Source: Anaerolineae bacterium
GTDB lineage: Bacteria > Chloroflexota > Anaerolineae > Aggregatilineales > UBA2796
Assembly (NCBI GenBank): GCA_019637615.1
Contig: JAHBVJ010000013.1
Location: forward strand, 62,001 to 126,000
DNA length: 64,000 bases
Reading direction: 5' to 3'
Part shown: piece after piece, positions 26,085 through 35,077 of the stretch
Layout of the letters: the number at the start of each line of letters is the position of its first letter
Position numbering within the stretch: the stretch's first letter is position 1
The notes under the pieces: model-generated
Seen by the model: only the letters and a program-made list of their open reading frames with translations
Database searches by the model: none
Told to the model about the DNA's origin: nothing
Position numbers and translations under genes: made by a program

Positions 26085-27029
26085 TTATTTCTGGATGAAA
26101 TCAGCCACGTTGGCTTTGGTCACGAGTTTGGTGGGGACGTAGACCACTGCCTGTGTGATCTTCTCGCCGCCCGCGAATCGTTCGACCAAGCTGCCGACAG
26201 TGCTGCCGATCCCGTTGAAATCTTGCGCGACGGAGGCTTCAAAATTGCCACCTGCCGCAATCGCATCGAGGGCTTGCGGGTTGGCGTCGATGCCCACGAT
26301 CACGATGCCTTCGTCCTGACGACCAGCGGCCTCGATGGCTTGCAGCGCACCGAGGGCGGGTTGATCCCACGCTGCCCAGACCGCCGAAATGCTGCCCTTA
26401 TCAGGGTTCGCTGCGAGAATGGCTTCCATGCGGGCACGCGAGTCCGCGATGCCGCCGTCTTCCACCTTGGGCGTGACACGATCCAGCACCTTGATGTCGG
26501 GATTGTTGGCGAAGATCGAATCCGCGATGATGCCGCGCTTCTGGACGGGCGGATAGGGATCGAACACGAACATCACGACGTTGCCCTTGCCGCCGATGCG
26601 GTCAACCACGTAGGTCGCGGTTTCCGCCGCCATCGCGTAGCCATTGCTGGTCACGTTGGTGACGAGCATGGGGTGCGCACCCGCGTCCATGCCGAAGACG
26701 GGGATATTGGCTTTTTGCAGCGCGGTCAGGCCAGCTTCCACCTGCGCCGGATCGACGTTGATCACGACGGCATCGGCACCTTCGGCGGCAATCGTCTCCA
26801 TCGCGGAGATCGCGCCCGCGACATCGCCAGCGGTGTCCTTGGTCGAGACCGTCCAGCCTTTTTCTTTGCCGTAGGCTTCGAAGGCTTCCACCATGAACTG
26901 CGTACCGGGTTGGGCAAGGTAGGGCGTGACTACCGCGACCTTGAGCGCTTTGCCCTGCGCGGAGGCCGTACGTACGCTGACGCCGATCAAGCTTAAAGCT
27001 ACCAGCAGCAAGACTAGTAAACGACGCAT
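26085..27029 (-). CDS. sugar-type periplasmic substrate-binding protein (ABC/PBP4 family)
   Basis: The 314-residue protein has a signal peptide (MRRLLVLLLVALSLIGVSVRTASAQ) and a type I periplasmic binding fold. It shows the ribose-binding-protein pattern VAVVTPYLAQPGTQFMVEAFEAYGKEKGW, AADAVVINVD, PVFGMDAG, the DSRARMEAILAANPDKGSISAVWAAWDQPALGAL segment and VGIDANPQALDAI. It binds a sugar or cyclitol for import or sensing. No ABC ATPase or permease gene is adjacent. The nearest upstream gene on the same strand encodes a UxaA-family hexonate dehydratase, which suggests a sugar-acid ligand. Confidence 0.88.
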   Translation of the reverse strand: MRRLLVLLLVALSLIGVSVRTASAQGKALKVAVVTPYLAQPGTQFMVEAFEAYGKEKGWTVSTKDTAGDVAGAISAMETIAAEGADAVVINVDPAQVEAGLTALQKANIPVFGMDAGAHPMLVTNVTSNGYAMAAETATYVVDRIGGKGNVVMFVFDPYPPVQKRGIIADSIFANNPDIKVLDRVTPKVEDGGIADSRARMEAILAANPDKGSISAVWAAWDQPALGALQAIEAAGRQDEGIVIVGIDANPQALDAIAAGGNFEASVAQDFNGIGSTVGSLVERFAGGEKITQAVVYVPTKLVTKANVADFIQK

Positions 27030-27114
27030 TATACTCTCCTCAAACGTGAAGAAATTTAGTCGCGTCTAGCTTATCGTATTTTGTGCGTTTTTACTGCTGA
27101 TAGCGGATCGTCGC

Positions 27115-28707
27115 TTACAGCGTTCCGCCCAAATTCCAAGGAATGAATTCAGCCTCCCCGACGCCCTGTTCCTCGCTCTTGGACGGCTTGCCCGACGCCA
27201 CCCCGATGACCAGATCGAGCAGGTCGGCGGCGACTTTGCGCATATCGACGCCTTCCAGCACCGTGCCCGTGTTGAAGTCCATGTCATCAAGCATGTGCTC
27301 GTACATGGCGGTGTTGGTGGCGATTTTGATGCTCGGCGCGGGCTTGTAGCCGAACACGGAGCCACGTCCGGTGGTGAACAGCACGATATTGCAGCCGCTG
27401 GCGACCTGCCCCGTCACGCAGACAGGATCGTAGCCGGGGGTGTCCACGAAGGTGAAGCCGCGCACCGTGATCGGCTCGGCATAGTCGAAGACGCCCATCA
27501 GCGGGGTGCTGCCACCCTTCGCCACCGCGCCGAGCGACTTTTCGAGGATGGTGGTCAAGCCGCCGACTTTGTTGCCCGCGCTCGGATTGTTATCGATCTC
27601 CATCTCGTGTTTGGCGGCGTGACGTTCCCACCAATGCACCTTGTCGATTAGCTTCTCCGCCACTTCAGCAGAAATCGCCCGCCGCGTCAGCAGATGTTCC
27701 GCGCCGTAGATTTCCGGTGTCTCCGCTAGGGCTGCCGTGCCGCCATTGCGCACGATTTCATCCGCCAGCAGGCCGACGACGGGATTCGCGGTGATGCCCG
27801 ACCAGCTATCACTGCCGCCGCACTTCAGCCCGACGACCAATTCCGAGATCGGCTGAGGCGTGCGCGGTGTCTGGTTGACGAATGGCAATAAGCGCTCGAC
27901 GGCCTCGATCCCGCGCTGCACGGTTTTGCGGATGCCACCCGACTCTTGAATCGTCAGGCTGGGCGGCGGCATGGTGGCGTTGTCGGCGCTGTGCAAATGG
28001 TAGTTATCGACCACATCTGCGATCTGGTTGGTTTCGCAGCCCAAGCCGACCATCAGATAGGCACCCACGTTGGGATGGTTCGCCATGCTCGCCATCGTGC
28101 GCTGGAGGATGGTCAAGTCCGCGCCACCCGTGCGCTGACCACAGCCGGACGTATGCGCGAGCGCGATCACACCGTCCACGTTGGGGTAAGCCGCCAGCCG
28201 TTCCGGCGTGAAGTGATGGGCGATCTCGCGGATGGTGTGCGCGGAGCAGTTGACGCTGCTGATGATAGCGATGTAGTTGCGCGTGCCGACCCGCCCATCG
28301 GCGCGTTGGTAGCCCATGAAGGTGCGGCGTTCGGCTTCCGGCACGTACTCGACGGGTTCCACCTGCTGCCCGATGCCGTAATCGCGCGTGAAGTCTTCGA
28401 CGGCGATATTTTGCGTGTGGACATGCCCGCCCATCGGGATCGGCTGCGTAGCGAACCCGATGATCTGCCCGTAGCGGCGGACAGGTTCGCCCACCCCAAT
28501 ATCCCGCAGCGCGATCTTGTGCCCCAAGGGGATGAACTGCTTGACCTGCACACTCGGCGCACCGTCGCGTTCCAGCACCAACCCCATCGAGAGCACAACC
28601 TTCGCAATCGCCACGTCGTCAATCGGGTTCAGATGCAATGCCACCTGCGTCAGCGGCACTGATCCCGACAGCGGTGAATCCATAATCGAGAGCATCGAGC
28701 TAGTCAT
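27115..28707 (-). CDS. uxaA: UxaA-family altronate/galactarate-type dehydratase
   Basis: About 530 residues, with an N-terminal SAF domain (about 20-105, HLNPIDDVAIAKVVL to MGGHVHTQNI) fused to the catalytic UxaA domain. Conserved pieces are YQRADGRVGTRNYIAIISSVNCSAH, ALAHTSGCGQ, GLGCETNQI, LKCGGSDSWSGITANP, and GCNIVLFTTGRGSVFG. These include the Cys/His metal or cluster ligands of the family. It dehydrates sugar acids such as altronate to 2-keto-3-deoxy acids. The ATG at 28707 has AGGGGAG at ideal spacing and is preferred to an in-frame start at 28725. The exact substrate is not certain; galactarate dehydratase-like activity is also possible. Confidence 0.88.
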   Translation of the reverse strand: MTSSMLSIMDSPLSGSVPLTQVALHLNPIDDVAIAKVVLSMGLVLERDGAPSVQVKQFIPLGHKIALRDIGVGEPVRRYGQIIGFATQPIPMGGHVHTQNIAVEDFTRDYGIGQQVEPVEYVPEAERRTFMGYQRADGRVGTRNYIAIISSVNCSAHTIREIAHHFTPERLAAYPNVDGVIALAHTSGCGQRTGGADLTILQRTMASMANHPNVGAYLMVGLGCETNQIADVVDNYHLHSADNATMPPPSLTIQESGGIRKTVQRGIEAVERLLPFVNQTPRTPQPISELVVGLKCGGSDSWSGITANPVVGLLADEIVRNGGTAALAETPEIYGAEHLLTRRAISAEVAEKLIDKVHWWERHAAKHEMEIDNNPSAGNKVGGLTTILEKSLGAVAKGGSTPLMGVFDYAEPITVRGFTFVDTPGYDPVCVTGQVASGCNIVLFTTGRGSVFGYKPAPSIKIATNTAMYEHMLDDMDFNTGTVLEGVDMRKVAADLLDLVIGVASGKPSKSEEQGVGEAEFIPWNLGGTL

Positions 28708-28802
28708 GAAAATCTCCCCTAACACTATCTATTCTGATTTATAGCAGCTTTGTAACCACAGTTTGACATTGTTGGCGAACGAAAAACAGCCTCACCCTCA
28801 GT

Positions 28803-28826
28803 CCCTCTCCATGGCAATGGAGAGGG
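28803..28826 (-). repeat. CCCTCTCCAT hairpin
   Basis: A perfect 10-bp stem (CCCTCTCCAT, loop GGCA). Similar CCCTCTCC palindromes are common intergenic repeats in many GC-rich bacteria. A minus-strand T-run occurs about 15 bases beyond, so it could end yjjX transcripts that pass through the repeats, but the spacing is poor. Confidence 0.45.
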
Positions 28827-28910
28827 AAATTGATACGCAAACCAACAATGGTTAGTTAAGTTCGCCAACGGTAATCGAATTTCGGATAGGTCACTTACCG
28901 TCATGGGCAG

Positions 28911-29160
28911 CACCGCCCGACGCTGAAAGGCGTGTCCACTAATGATCTTAAGCAGATCATCTAGCTAAGGGGCAGAAAGGATCATAGCCTCCGAAATGAT
29001 TACTAAGGCGCGATCAAATCAATGAAAGTTACACTTTTCTGTTTTATCGCATCCATGTAAATCACAACTATGATCCATTATGAACCTCAAAAAGCTCTAC
29101 GCAAATTAGTGGACACGCCTTGAAGCGTCAGGCTTAGAGAACGAAGTCCCTCCGGGACTC
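28911..29160 (+). repeat. REP-like repeat, copy B, split by a MITE
   Basis: The left half is 28911-28927 and the right half 29121-29160. Joined, they give the CCCGACGCTGAAGCGTCAGG hairpin plus the AGTCCC-TCC-GGGACT hairpin (29145-29159), matching copy A at 22865-22920. The insertion falls in the loop of the first hairpin. Confidence 0.72.
28928..29120. mobile_element. 193-bp MITE with 16-bp perfect terminal inverted repeats
   Basis: The ends are AGGCGTGTCCACTAAT (28928-28943) and its exact complement (29105-29120), flanked by a TGAA direct repeat (28924-28927 and 29121-29124) consistent with a 4-bp target duplication. The inside is AT-richer than the surroundings and has no open frame of use, so it must move by a transposase encoded elsewhere. 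It splits a REP-like palindrome whose uninterrupted form exists in the window. The transposase family cannot be named from the ends alone. Confidence 0.85.
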
Positions 29161-29229
29161 CCTCATCACTACAGATACTTCTGTAAGTAGCGGCCTGAGG
29201 TTTGCTCAATAGCAACCCCATTCGCATGA

Positions 29230-29751
29230 TTACCCATACCATTGCGCGGCGCGGAACGGAGCGAGCGCCAAGCGCAGCACGAACATGAATGAATCTTGGC
29301 GCGTGACTAGGCCATCGGTGAACGTCCCGATGGCTCCTTCGCGGTGCTTCAGCCCTTGCGTCTTGAACAGCTTATCCATCGCCTCACCGAGTTCAAGACC
29401 ATCACGCACCAGCGCGGCGACGGCTTCTGGCAACTGTACATTGTTGCCGCCGCCGATCCCGATCCGCCCGTCACGCGCCGCGATAGCCACCCACGCGCAG
29501 GTGAACATGCCGATCTCATTTTCCAGCACGCCGCCCTCTAGCCCGACGCCGAACTCGGCATCAGCTTGCTGCTGGACGGTGCGCGCGCGGTTGATCGCCC
29601 CGTTGCGCGTTTCCAGATCGCCCCACGGCTGACCACGCACGCCGGAGGGTACTTCCAGATGCACAAATTGAACGTCAGGAAACAGCGGCTTGAAAACGCC
29701 TTCCGCCGCCGCGACTTTGATCGGGTTTTTCGAGCCAATAGCAACGAGCAT
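29230..29751 (-). CDS. yjjX: inosine/xanthosine triphosphatase, YjjX (DUF84) family
   Basis: This 173-residue protein has the ITPase-like start MLVAIGSKNPIKVAAAEGVF, then VPSGVRGQPWGDLETRNGAINRA, FGVGLEGGV, and GIGGGNNVQLPEAV, and the C-terminal KHREGAIGTFTDGLVTRQDSF. These are the signature blocks of DUF84/YjjX, which hydrolyse non-canonical purine NTPs to keep them out of DNA and RNA. Length is normal for the family. It is co-directional with, and 3 bp after, the CPBP-like gene. Confidence 0.92.
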   Translation of the reverse strand: MLVAIGSKNPIKVAAAEGVFKPLFPDVQFVHLEVPSGVRGQPWGDLETRNGAINRARTVQQQADAEFGVGLEGGVLENEIGMFTCAWVAIAARDGRIGIGGGNNVQLPEAVAALVRDGLELGEAMDKLFKTQGLKHREGAIGTFTDGLVTRQDSFMFVLRLALAPFRAAQWYG

Positions 29752-29754
29752 CAG

Positions 29755-30477
29755 TCACCTCGCGAAACGCGACAAAAACAGCAGCGAAATATTGATCACG
29801 ATCTGGCACGTCCACGCGGCAAAGAGGCCGAACCGCTGCCGTAGATAGCTGTAGACAAAATTAATGAACACCATCGAGAGACCCAAGACCAAGGCCAAGA
29901 GCGGGAATTGCAGCACGTTCATGGCGGGGAAGAACAGCACAATCGTCCATAAACTACCTGCCGCCGTCGCCAGCACCAAGCCGCGAATTTCTTGGAACAC
30001 GCCGCGAAAGAATAATGTCTCCGCCAGCGGAATCGTGAAGACGAGCGTCTGGAAGGCCGCACCATCCGGCAATCCTTCAAAGATCGCGTTGGAGATGGGT
30101 TTCAGGCTGGAGGCGGTGACCGCGACGATGGGCAGGCCGATGATCGCGCCGTAGACCATGCCGAGCAGCAGATCGCGCAGGGTGGGGCGCTCAAGCGGCA
30201 TGTCGTTCAGCACAAAGGCCAGTACGCCCACGATTGCCAGTACCGTCCACAGGATGGTGAAGCGCACATCAGGCCGCAGACTACCCGCGCCAAGCAGCGC
30301 CACCACGATCAGCATGACGTAAACGACGCCGGGATCGATAGGAATCGGCGGTTCTTCCTCGTCCTCGTCGTAATAGTCATCCTCCACTTCAGGATAGATT
30401 TCTTCGTCGGCCTGAGCCGCAAATTCCTCCGGGAGGATGTCTTCTTCTGGATATTGTTCTTCGGGTTGCTCAGACAT
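29755..30477 (-). CDS. CPBP-fold membrane protein lacking protease residues
   Basis: The 240-residue protein starts with a ~48-residue acidic tail (about half Asp/Glu), followed by about seven hydrophobic helices. The core aligns with CPBP (Abi/CAAX) intramembrane proteases, but the motifs are altered. Motif 1 EExxxR is ETLFFR. Motif 2 FxxxH is FPAMN. Motif 3 HxxxN is QIVIN. Only the first Glu, the Arg and the last Asn remain. It is therefore probably a non-catalytic relative. It lies 3 bp upstream of yjjX and 48 bp downstream of the FHA-protein gene. Confidence 0.75.
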   Translation of the reverse strand: MSEQPEEQYPEEDILPEEFAAQADEEIYPEVEDDYYDEDEEEPPIPIDPGVVYVMLIVVALLGAGSLRPDVRFTILWTVLAIVGVLAFVLNDMPLERPTLRDLLLGMVYGAIIGLPIVAVTASSLKPISNAIFEGLPDGAAFQTLVFTIPLAETLFFRGVFQEIRGLVLATAAGSLWTIVLFFPAMNVLQFPLLALVLGLSMVFINFVYSYLRQRFGLFAAWTCQIVINISLLFLSRFAR

Positions 30478-30525
30478 GGACGGCGTTCAGTCGGTATCCG
30501 TTAATCACCGTCCACTACTATACCA

Positions 30526-30987
30526 TTAGCTTGGCGTTGAGGGCTGATTTTTGTAGATGAATTGAATGGTGAACATCAAGGAACCGAGCGTCAGGGTGGC
30601 ACGGTTATGCAGCAGATGCGGGTTATTGGGAAGCAAGCGGATGCCGTTCAGGTAGGTGCCGCTGCGGGTGTTCAAGTCGGTGAGGTAGAGGGCATCGTCG
30701 CGCCGTTCGATCTGGCAGTGATAGCGCAAGATGTGGTGCTGGCTACCGTTGATCCCTGTCAGATCGACGTAGCTGTGTGGCTTGTTCATCTGGCTACCGT
30801 TCACACCAAGCAAGACAGGTTCTGCGCGGATGGGCACGTGGATGATCTGCCCGTTGAGCTGGCATTGCAGGAATAGGCGGGCTTGCGGTGGGAACAGGCT
30901 CATCTTCCAACGCATATTCACCGCTTTGATCTCACGTTTGGCGAAGTAGTCTGCTTTGAATGGGCGCGTGAACGGTTTGGTCGTCAT
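30526..30987 (-). CDS. FHA-domain protein
   Basis: This 153-residue protein has a C-terminal FHA domain (about 70-145). The pattern ILRYHCQIERRDDALYLTDLNTRSGTYLNGIRLLPNNPHLLHNRATLTLGSLMFTIQF includes the SxxH-like (RYHC) and NGxxL signature strands that bind phosphothreonine. The N-terminal ~65 residues are unassigned. The usual GR...S start of the domain is replaced by LLGVNGSQMN. It may read Ser/Thr phosphorylation. No kinase gene is adjacent, but a TerY-PP2C cassette is in the window at 62.2 kb. Confidence 0.82.
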   Translation of the reverse strand: MTTKPFTRPFKADYFAKREIKAVNMRWKMSLFPPQARLFLQCQLNGQIIHVPIRAEPVLLGVNGSQMNKPHSYVDLTGINGSQHHILRYHCQIERRDDALYLTDLNTRSGTYLNGIRLLPNNPHLLHNRATLTLGSLMFTIQFIYKNQPSTPS

Positions 30988-31176
30988 GAGTTATCTAGAT
31001 AAGCTACGGCTACACGAACGATATTTCTCTCATCAACGATGCGTTGTGATCGTTAATTGTTCAGAAGTATAGCTTATGTTTTATTAACTCTGCGTGGCTG
31101 TGATGCGTCTGTAACGTGAATTTCTTATGAACCACGATCTGGCTTTTACCCGCATCACACGCCGGAAAACGCACCT

Positions 31177-32682
31177 TTACGGATCATTACGCACGGTTGC
31201 GATGCGCGCGGACGCCAGTGCCAGCGCCACAAATAGCCAGAACATGGTCACCGCGCCGTGAAACTCGATATTGAAATAGTAGTGATCGACCACGCCGCTG
31301 ACCAACGCACCGACCAAACCCGCCATGAAGCCAAGCCAGATATTCACGATGTCGGGCTGCCCTTTGATCAACTGCCAGCGCTTCAACCCGTAACGGAAGG
31401 TTTCTACGATGGTGGCGAGGAACAGACTTAAGCCTATCATGCCGGTCGCGCCCGCGATTTTGAGGTACATGTTGGAGACGCCGAGATAAATATCCCGATC
31501 CGGCGCGCCCGCGAAGCCGACGCCGATCAGTGGATAGCGTCCGATCAGGATGAAGGCGTCTTTGTACTCGCCAAAGCGCATCTGCGTGGCGAGATCTTCG
31601 CCCTGAAAGCCATCGACCAAGCGCGAGGCGTAGTTCTGCCCGAACGGCGTCAGCAGCAGCAAGCCGAGGCCAAGCGCGCCGATCACGAGCAACCAGCGGT
31701 AGCGCAATAGAGCGATGAAGACACCGCCCATCCCCAGTGCCAGAAACGCCCCGCGTGATTGCGTGAGCAGCAATGCCAGCGCGATGATGCCAAAGCTGCC
31801 CAACGCCAACCAACGCTTGCCGAGCACAGGCTTGATCGCCAAGACCTGCGCGCCCGCCAAGGCTCCGATCATCATCAAGAAACCGCCGTACGCGTTCGGA
31901 TCGACCCATGTGCCGATGGCGCGTTCGCCCTGCGTCGGGTCGTCCATGATGTAGCGGATCACGCCGCCGACGGGATAGCCGAAGCGTCCGAGCGCGTTCA
32001 GCAGCCGTTCGGCAAGCTCGTCGGGCAACGCGTACAGGCCGATGCCGAGGCAGGCTTGCGCCACGCCAGCTAGAATGATCACCAGCGTGAGGCGGCGCAG
32101 CATGTCCGGCGTGCGCACCACGTCGATCAACACCAAGGTGGTCAGGATGCTGAGCAGCAGTTCCACGAATTTACGCAGCACATTGGTGGTCAACTGCGCG
32201 TGTCCCAAGCCCGCTACGAAGCTGAACAGTGTGAAGGCCACGAACAGGAGGATCAAAGCAGCGGCGGGCACGCTGACAAAGCCCGGACGCAGACGGCGCA
32301 TCATTTGTAGCACGTATACGAGCAAAAACGCGCCTAAAGCCAGATCTATGAAGGTTGGCGTCACCGCGATCCGCACGGGCAGCGTGGCGAACGGCATCAA
32401 GGCCACCGCCGCGATGGTGGCATACAGCCCCCACTTGAGATCGGTCAGCACGTACAAGCCCGCCGCGAGGCCAATCATCGCGCCAATGGCAAGAATCGGC
32501 CCGCCGATCACGATCAGAAAGGCCAGCACCGCCGATCCGAGGCCGATCAATAGCCCCGTCACTACCGCCGCCAAGCGCCGATCCGAGGCGATGCGCACGT
32601 TGGCGGGTACGCTGCTGGTTGCCGCTGGCTGGCTCGAATTACGCTGCGCTGCGGGAAGTTCTGAAACTGCCAAGAAGACCAC
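31177..32682 (-). CDS. O-antigen ligase/polymerase (Wzy/WaaL-like) membrane protein
   Basis: The 501-residue protein has about 12 membrane helices and a short polar N-terminus. The central part shows the Wzy_C pattern: TWVDPNAYGGFLMMIGAL, LLLTQSRGAFLALGMGG, and a long loop with QMRFGEYKDAFILIGRYPLIGVGFAGAP, where the Arg and His/Asp-rich loop bind the lipid-linked glycan. It joins or polymerises surface glycans. The GTG start overlaps the end of the YfhO-like gene by 44 bp, so they form one transcript. Confidence 0.88.
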   Translation of the reverse strand: MVFLAVSELPAAQRNSSQPAATSSVPANVRIASDRRLAAVVTGLLIGLGSAVLAFLIVIGGPILAIGAMIGLAAGLYVLTDLKWGLYATIAAVALMPFATLPVRIAVTPTFIDLALGAFLLVYVLQMMRRLRPGFVSVPAAALILLFVAFTLFSFVAGLGHAQLTTNVLRKFVELLLSILTTLVLIDVVRTPDMLRRLTLVIILAGVAQACLGIGLYALPDELAERLLNALGRFGYPVGGVIRYIMDDPTQGERAIGTWVDPNAYGGFLMMIGALAGAQVLAIKPVLGKRWLALGSFGIIALALLLTQSRGAFLALGMGGVFIALLRYRWLLVIGALGLGLLLLTPFGQNYASRLVDGFQGEDLATQMRFGEYKDAFILIGRYPLIGVGFAGAPDRDIYLGVSNMYLKIAGATGMIGLSLFLATIVETFRYGLKRWQLIKGQPDIVNIWLGFMAGLVGALVSGVVDHYYFNIEFHGAVTMFWLFVALALASARIATVRNDP

Positions 32683-34879
32683 CTATTGCTACTACTATCA
32701 CCACTGCAAGTACTGCGAGCGACATGATCGCGCCGAATTGGTATGAACGCGGATTATAGATCAACGTCACTTGATGTTCGCCCACCGCCTGAATCGGGAT
32801 CGCCATCATTGCCAGATCAGCCGTCAAGATCGGCGTCGGCTGACCGTCGAGCGTGGCTTCCCAACCGGGATAGTTGACCAGCGATACTTCTAACAGCGCG
32901 GGCGTCGAATTATTCAGCGTGAGTTCGAGGCGTTCCGGCGCAAAGGTGACGATGGACGGCGCGGGATCACTCGGCGCTTCGGCAGGCAGCGTCACGGCGG
33001 GCATTTCCGCCAGCATGATAGTGTGCCGCGTGTCATAGGACGGATCGCTCATAATGCCCTTGGCGGCATCGATGTTCGGCTCGATCCATGTGCGGTACAC
33101 CAGCCGCGCCAACGGACGTGGATCGCTCAACTCGTGCAGTTTGAACGGGTTATACGGATTGTCTGACTGCATGATGATCGTGCTTGGCACAGGCAACTGC
33201 TCGTCCGGCGTGATCACGTAGCGCACGCCCATCACGTCCCATTGGCGCGACGGCGGCAGGTTCAGCACCGTGTCTACCGAGGCCAAGCGCAGGGGACTGA
33301 TGCCCTGCACGTCCATCAAACCGTACAACGTGCCGTAATTCTCGCGCAGGGAATTGATCCGCTGCACGTTGGACGCGCTCTGTAAATAGCTCACCGCGAA
33401 GTTGTCTTTGAAATGATCGGTCACGGGTTTGGCTTCGAGATTGGGATTCGTGCGCCCGAAGCTCAACAACTCGAAGGCCACCAACGCGATCAACACTGCG
33501 GCTTTCCAACGGGTGACGTTGAAACGCGTGAGCAACCATGCACCGAGCGCGGCGATCAGGGCACTGAAGGCGACTAACCCCAACTGGTGCGTAGCGGCGT
33601 CTCTGACGATCAGCCAATGCGCGAATAGGACGCCGAACAGCGCTGTCGCGAGCACGACCAGCCCCCAACACCACCGCCCGAAGCGCGCAGGCACGCCATC
33701 GTTGAGCCAAACTTGCGTCCCGAAGCTGACCAACACCGCCGTACACAGCGCGATCACGTAGGCGCTGCGTTCTTGCCCGCGAAACAGGGAGAAGCCCGGC
33801 ACGAGGTTGTAGGCGAGATCGTAGAGAATCGTGCCACGCCCGAAACTGAGCAGCAGTGCGCCAAAGCCAAGCACGCTCCAGAACAGCACCTCGCGATCCT
33901 GCCGCGCACGCCACAGCGCTACTAAGGCCAACATCAGCCCGACCACGCCGAAATACAGCGGCGACCACAGGCTGACCATGCCGGGGAACAGCATTTGCAG
34001 CACATCGTAGAAGGGGAAGCCGTTGCCCTTCGCGTCTACATTCAGATCGATCCGCGTGGTACGACTGAGATATTCGAGTCCGGGCACGAGCTGCACTGCG
34101 GCCAGCCCGCCGCCCACAACGCCCATGACAACCGCGCCGAGGATGAATACGCGCCATGACAGTCGATTGGAGAATACACGCCACAACAGATAAATGGTCG
34201 TCGTGTACAGGAAAAACAAGGTCGTTTGCGGATGCCCCGCAAGAAAAGAGAGGCCGAGTGCTACGCCTGCCAGTACGAACCAGCGTCCGCGTTGCAGCAG
34301 TCTGTCACGAGTCTCTATATCAACTCGTGTGCCTTCGAAGAAGCCGAGCAGCGCCAAGGGCAGCCAGACGCCCGCTTCCATTACCGCCACCTGCAACTGT
34401 GGATAGCTAGTCAGGTAGCCGCCATAAGCAAAGGTGATCGCACCGACCAGCGACGCCGCCTGACTGTAATTGCGCGCGCCCGTCATGCGCCGCAGGAAGG
34501 CATACATGAGGAGCGAGGCGATCAGCGTATGCGCCGCGACTTCTTTTTGCAGCCCATCGTACATGCGGAAGGGGTCGGAGCCACCCGTCGCGTTCAGGAG
34601 GCCAATGGTCACGAGGCGGGGCGGGTAAAACACAGCGGATTGCGTATCGGCGAGAAAGGGATGCCCACCCAAGTTATAGGGATTCCACAGCGGGACTTGC
34701 CCTTGCGCGAAGCGTTCGGCCTGATACTGCGCGAAGGCGACGAATTGACCGGAGAAATCGCCCTCGACGAATGACTGCTGATTGGCAGTGATAGGCGTGA
34801 TCAGACGCCAGTAGGACAGCCAAGATAGCCCAATGAGAAGCGCAACATATAACAAATCTGATCGGAAGAGTCGTTTCAT
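32639..34879 (-). CDS. YfhO-family membrane glycosyltransferase-like protein
   Basis: This 746-residue protein has an N-terminal helix, then a luminal loop VEGDFSGQFVAFAQYQAERFAQGQVPLWNPYNLGGHPFLAD that is typical of YfhO (Asp-rich, then PLWNPYxxxGxPF). About a dozen further helices and a C-terminal extracytoplasmic beta domain (about 590-715) follow, ending with a last helix. YfhO-like proteins are GT-C enzymes; B. subtilis YfhO adds GlcNAc to lipoteichoic acid. The Wzy-like gene overlaps its 3' end. It probably decorates a surface polymer. Confidence 0.88.
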   Translation of the reverse strand: MKRLFRSDLLYVALLIGLSWLSYWRLITPITANQQSFVEGDFSGQFVAFAQYQAERFAQGQVPLWNPYNLGGHPFLADTQSAVFYPPRLVTIGLLNATGGSDPFRMYDGLQKEVAAHTLIASLLMYAFLRRMTGARNYSQAASLVGAITFAYGGYLTSYPQLQVAVMEAGVWLPLALLGFFEGTRVDIETRDRLLQRGRWFVLAGVALGLSFLAGHPQTTLFFLYTTTIYLLWRVFSNRLSWRVFILGAVVMGVVGGGLAAVQLVPGLEYLSRTTRIDLNVDAKGNGFPFYDVLQMLFPGMVSLWSPLYFGVVGLMLALVALWRARQDREVLFWSVLGFGALLLSFGRGTILYDLAYNLVPGFSLFRGQERSAYVIALCTAVLVSFGTQVWLNDGVPARFGRWCWGLVVLATALFGVLFAHWLIVRDAATHQLGLVAFSALIAALGAWLLTRFNVTRWKAAVLIALVAFELLSFGRTNPNLEAKPVTDHFKDNFAVSYLQSASNVQRINSLRENYGTLYGLMDVQGISPLRLASVDTVLNLPPSRQWDVMGVRYVITPDEQLPVPSTIIMQSDNPYNPFKLHELSDPRPLARLVYRTWIEPNIDAAKGIMSDPSYDTRHTIMLAEMPAVTLPAEAPSDPAPSIVTFAPERLELTLNNSTPALLEVSLVNYPGWEATLDGQPTPILTADLAMMAIPIQAVGEHQVTLIYNPRSYQFGAIMSLAVLAVVIVVAIGGLLGSFRTSRSAA

Positions 34880-35077
34880 GCGGCTAATTGTAACGTGATC
34901 GTTGAAGGTCGAATCAACGTCTTGCCGCCGTTAGCCAGATGCATCAACGCGATGATTCTGGCGTCTCATTCACCTTCTCATTTATAAACGTTTCATTCCT
35001 TGGTACAACTTTTTCAGTGGTAACACTGTAAACTCTTTGCAGAGACTAACGTCCATCACATTAGGGCATCGCACACG

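Larger units (their letters stand above)
28726..29229. other. intergenic region with REP-like repeat and MITE
   Basis: There is no gene here. From left to right it contains a CCCTCTCCAT hairpin (28803-28826), the left half of a REP-like repeat, a 193-bp MITE, the right half of the repeat, and a small hairpin at 29170-29185 (TACAGA-TACT-TCTGTA) nested in CCTCA/TGAGG. Confidence 0.75.
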
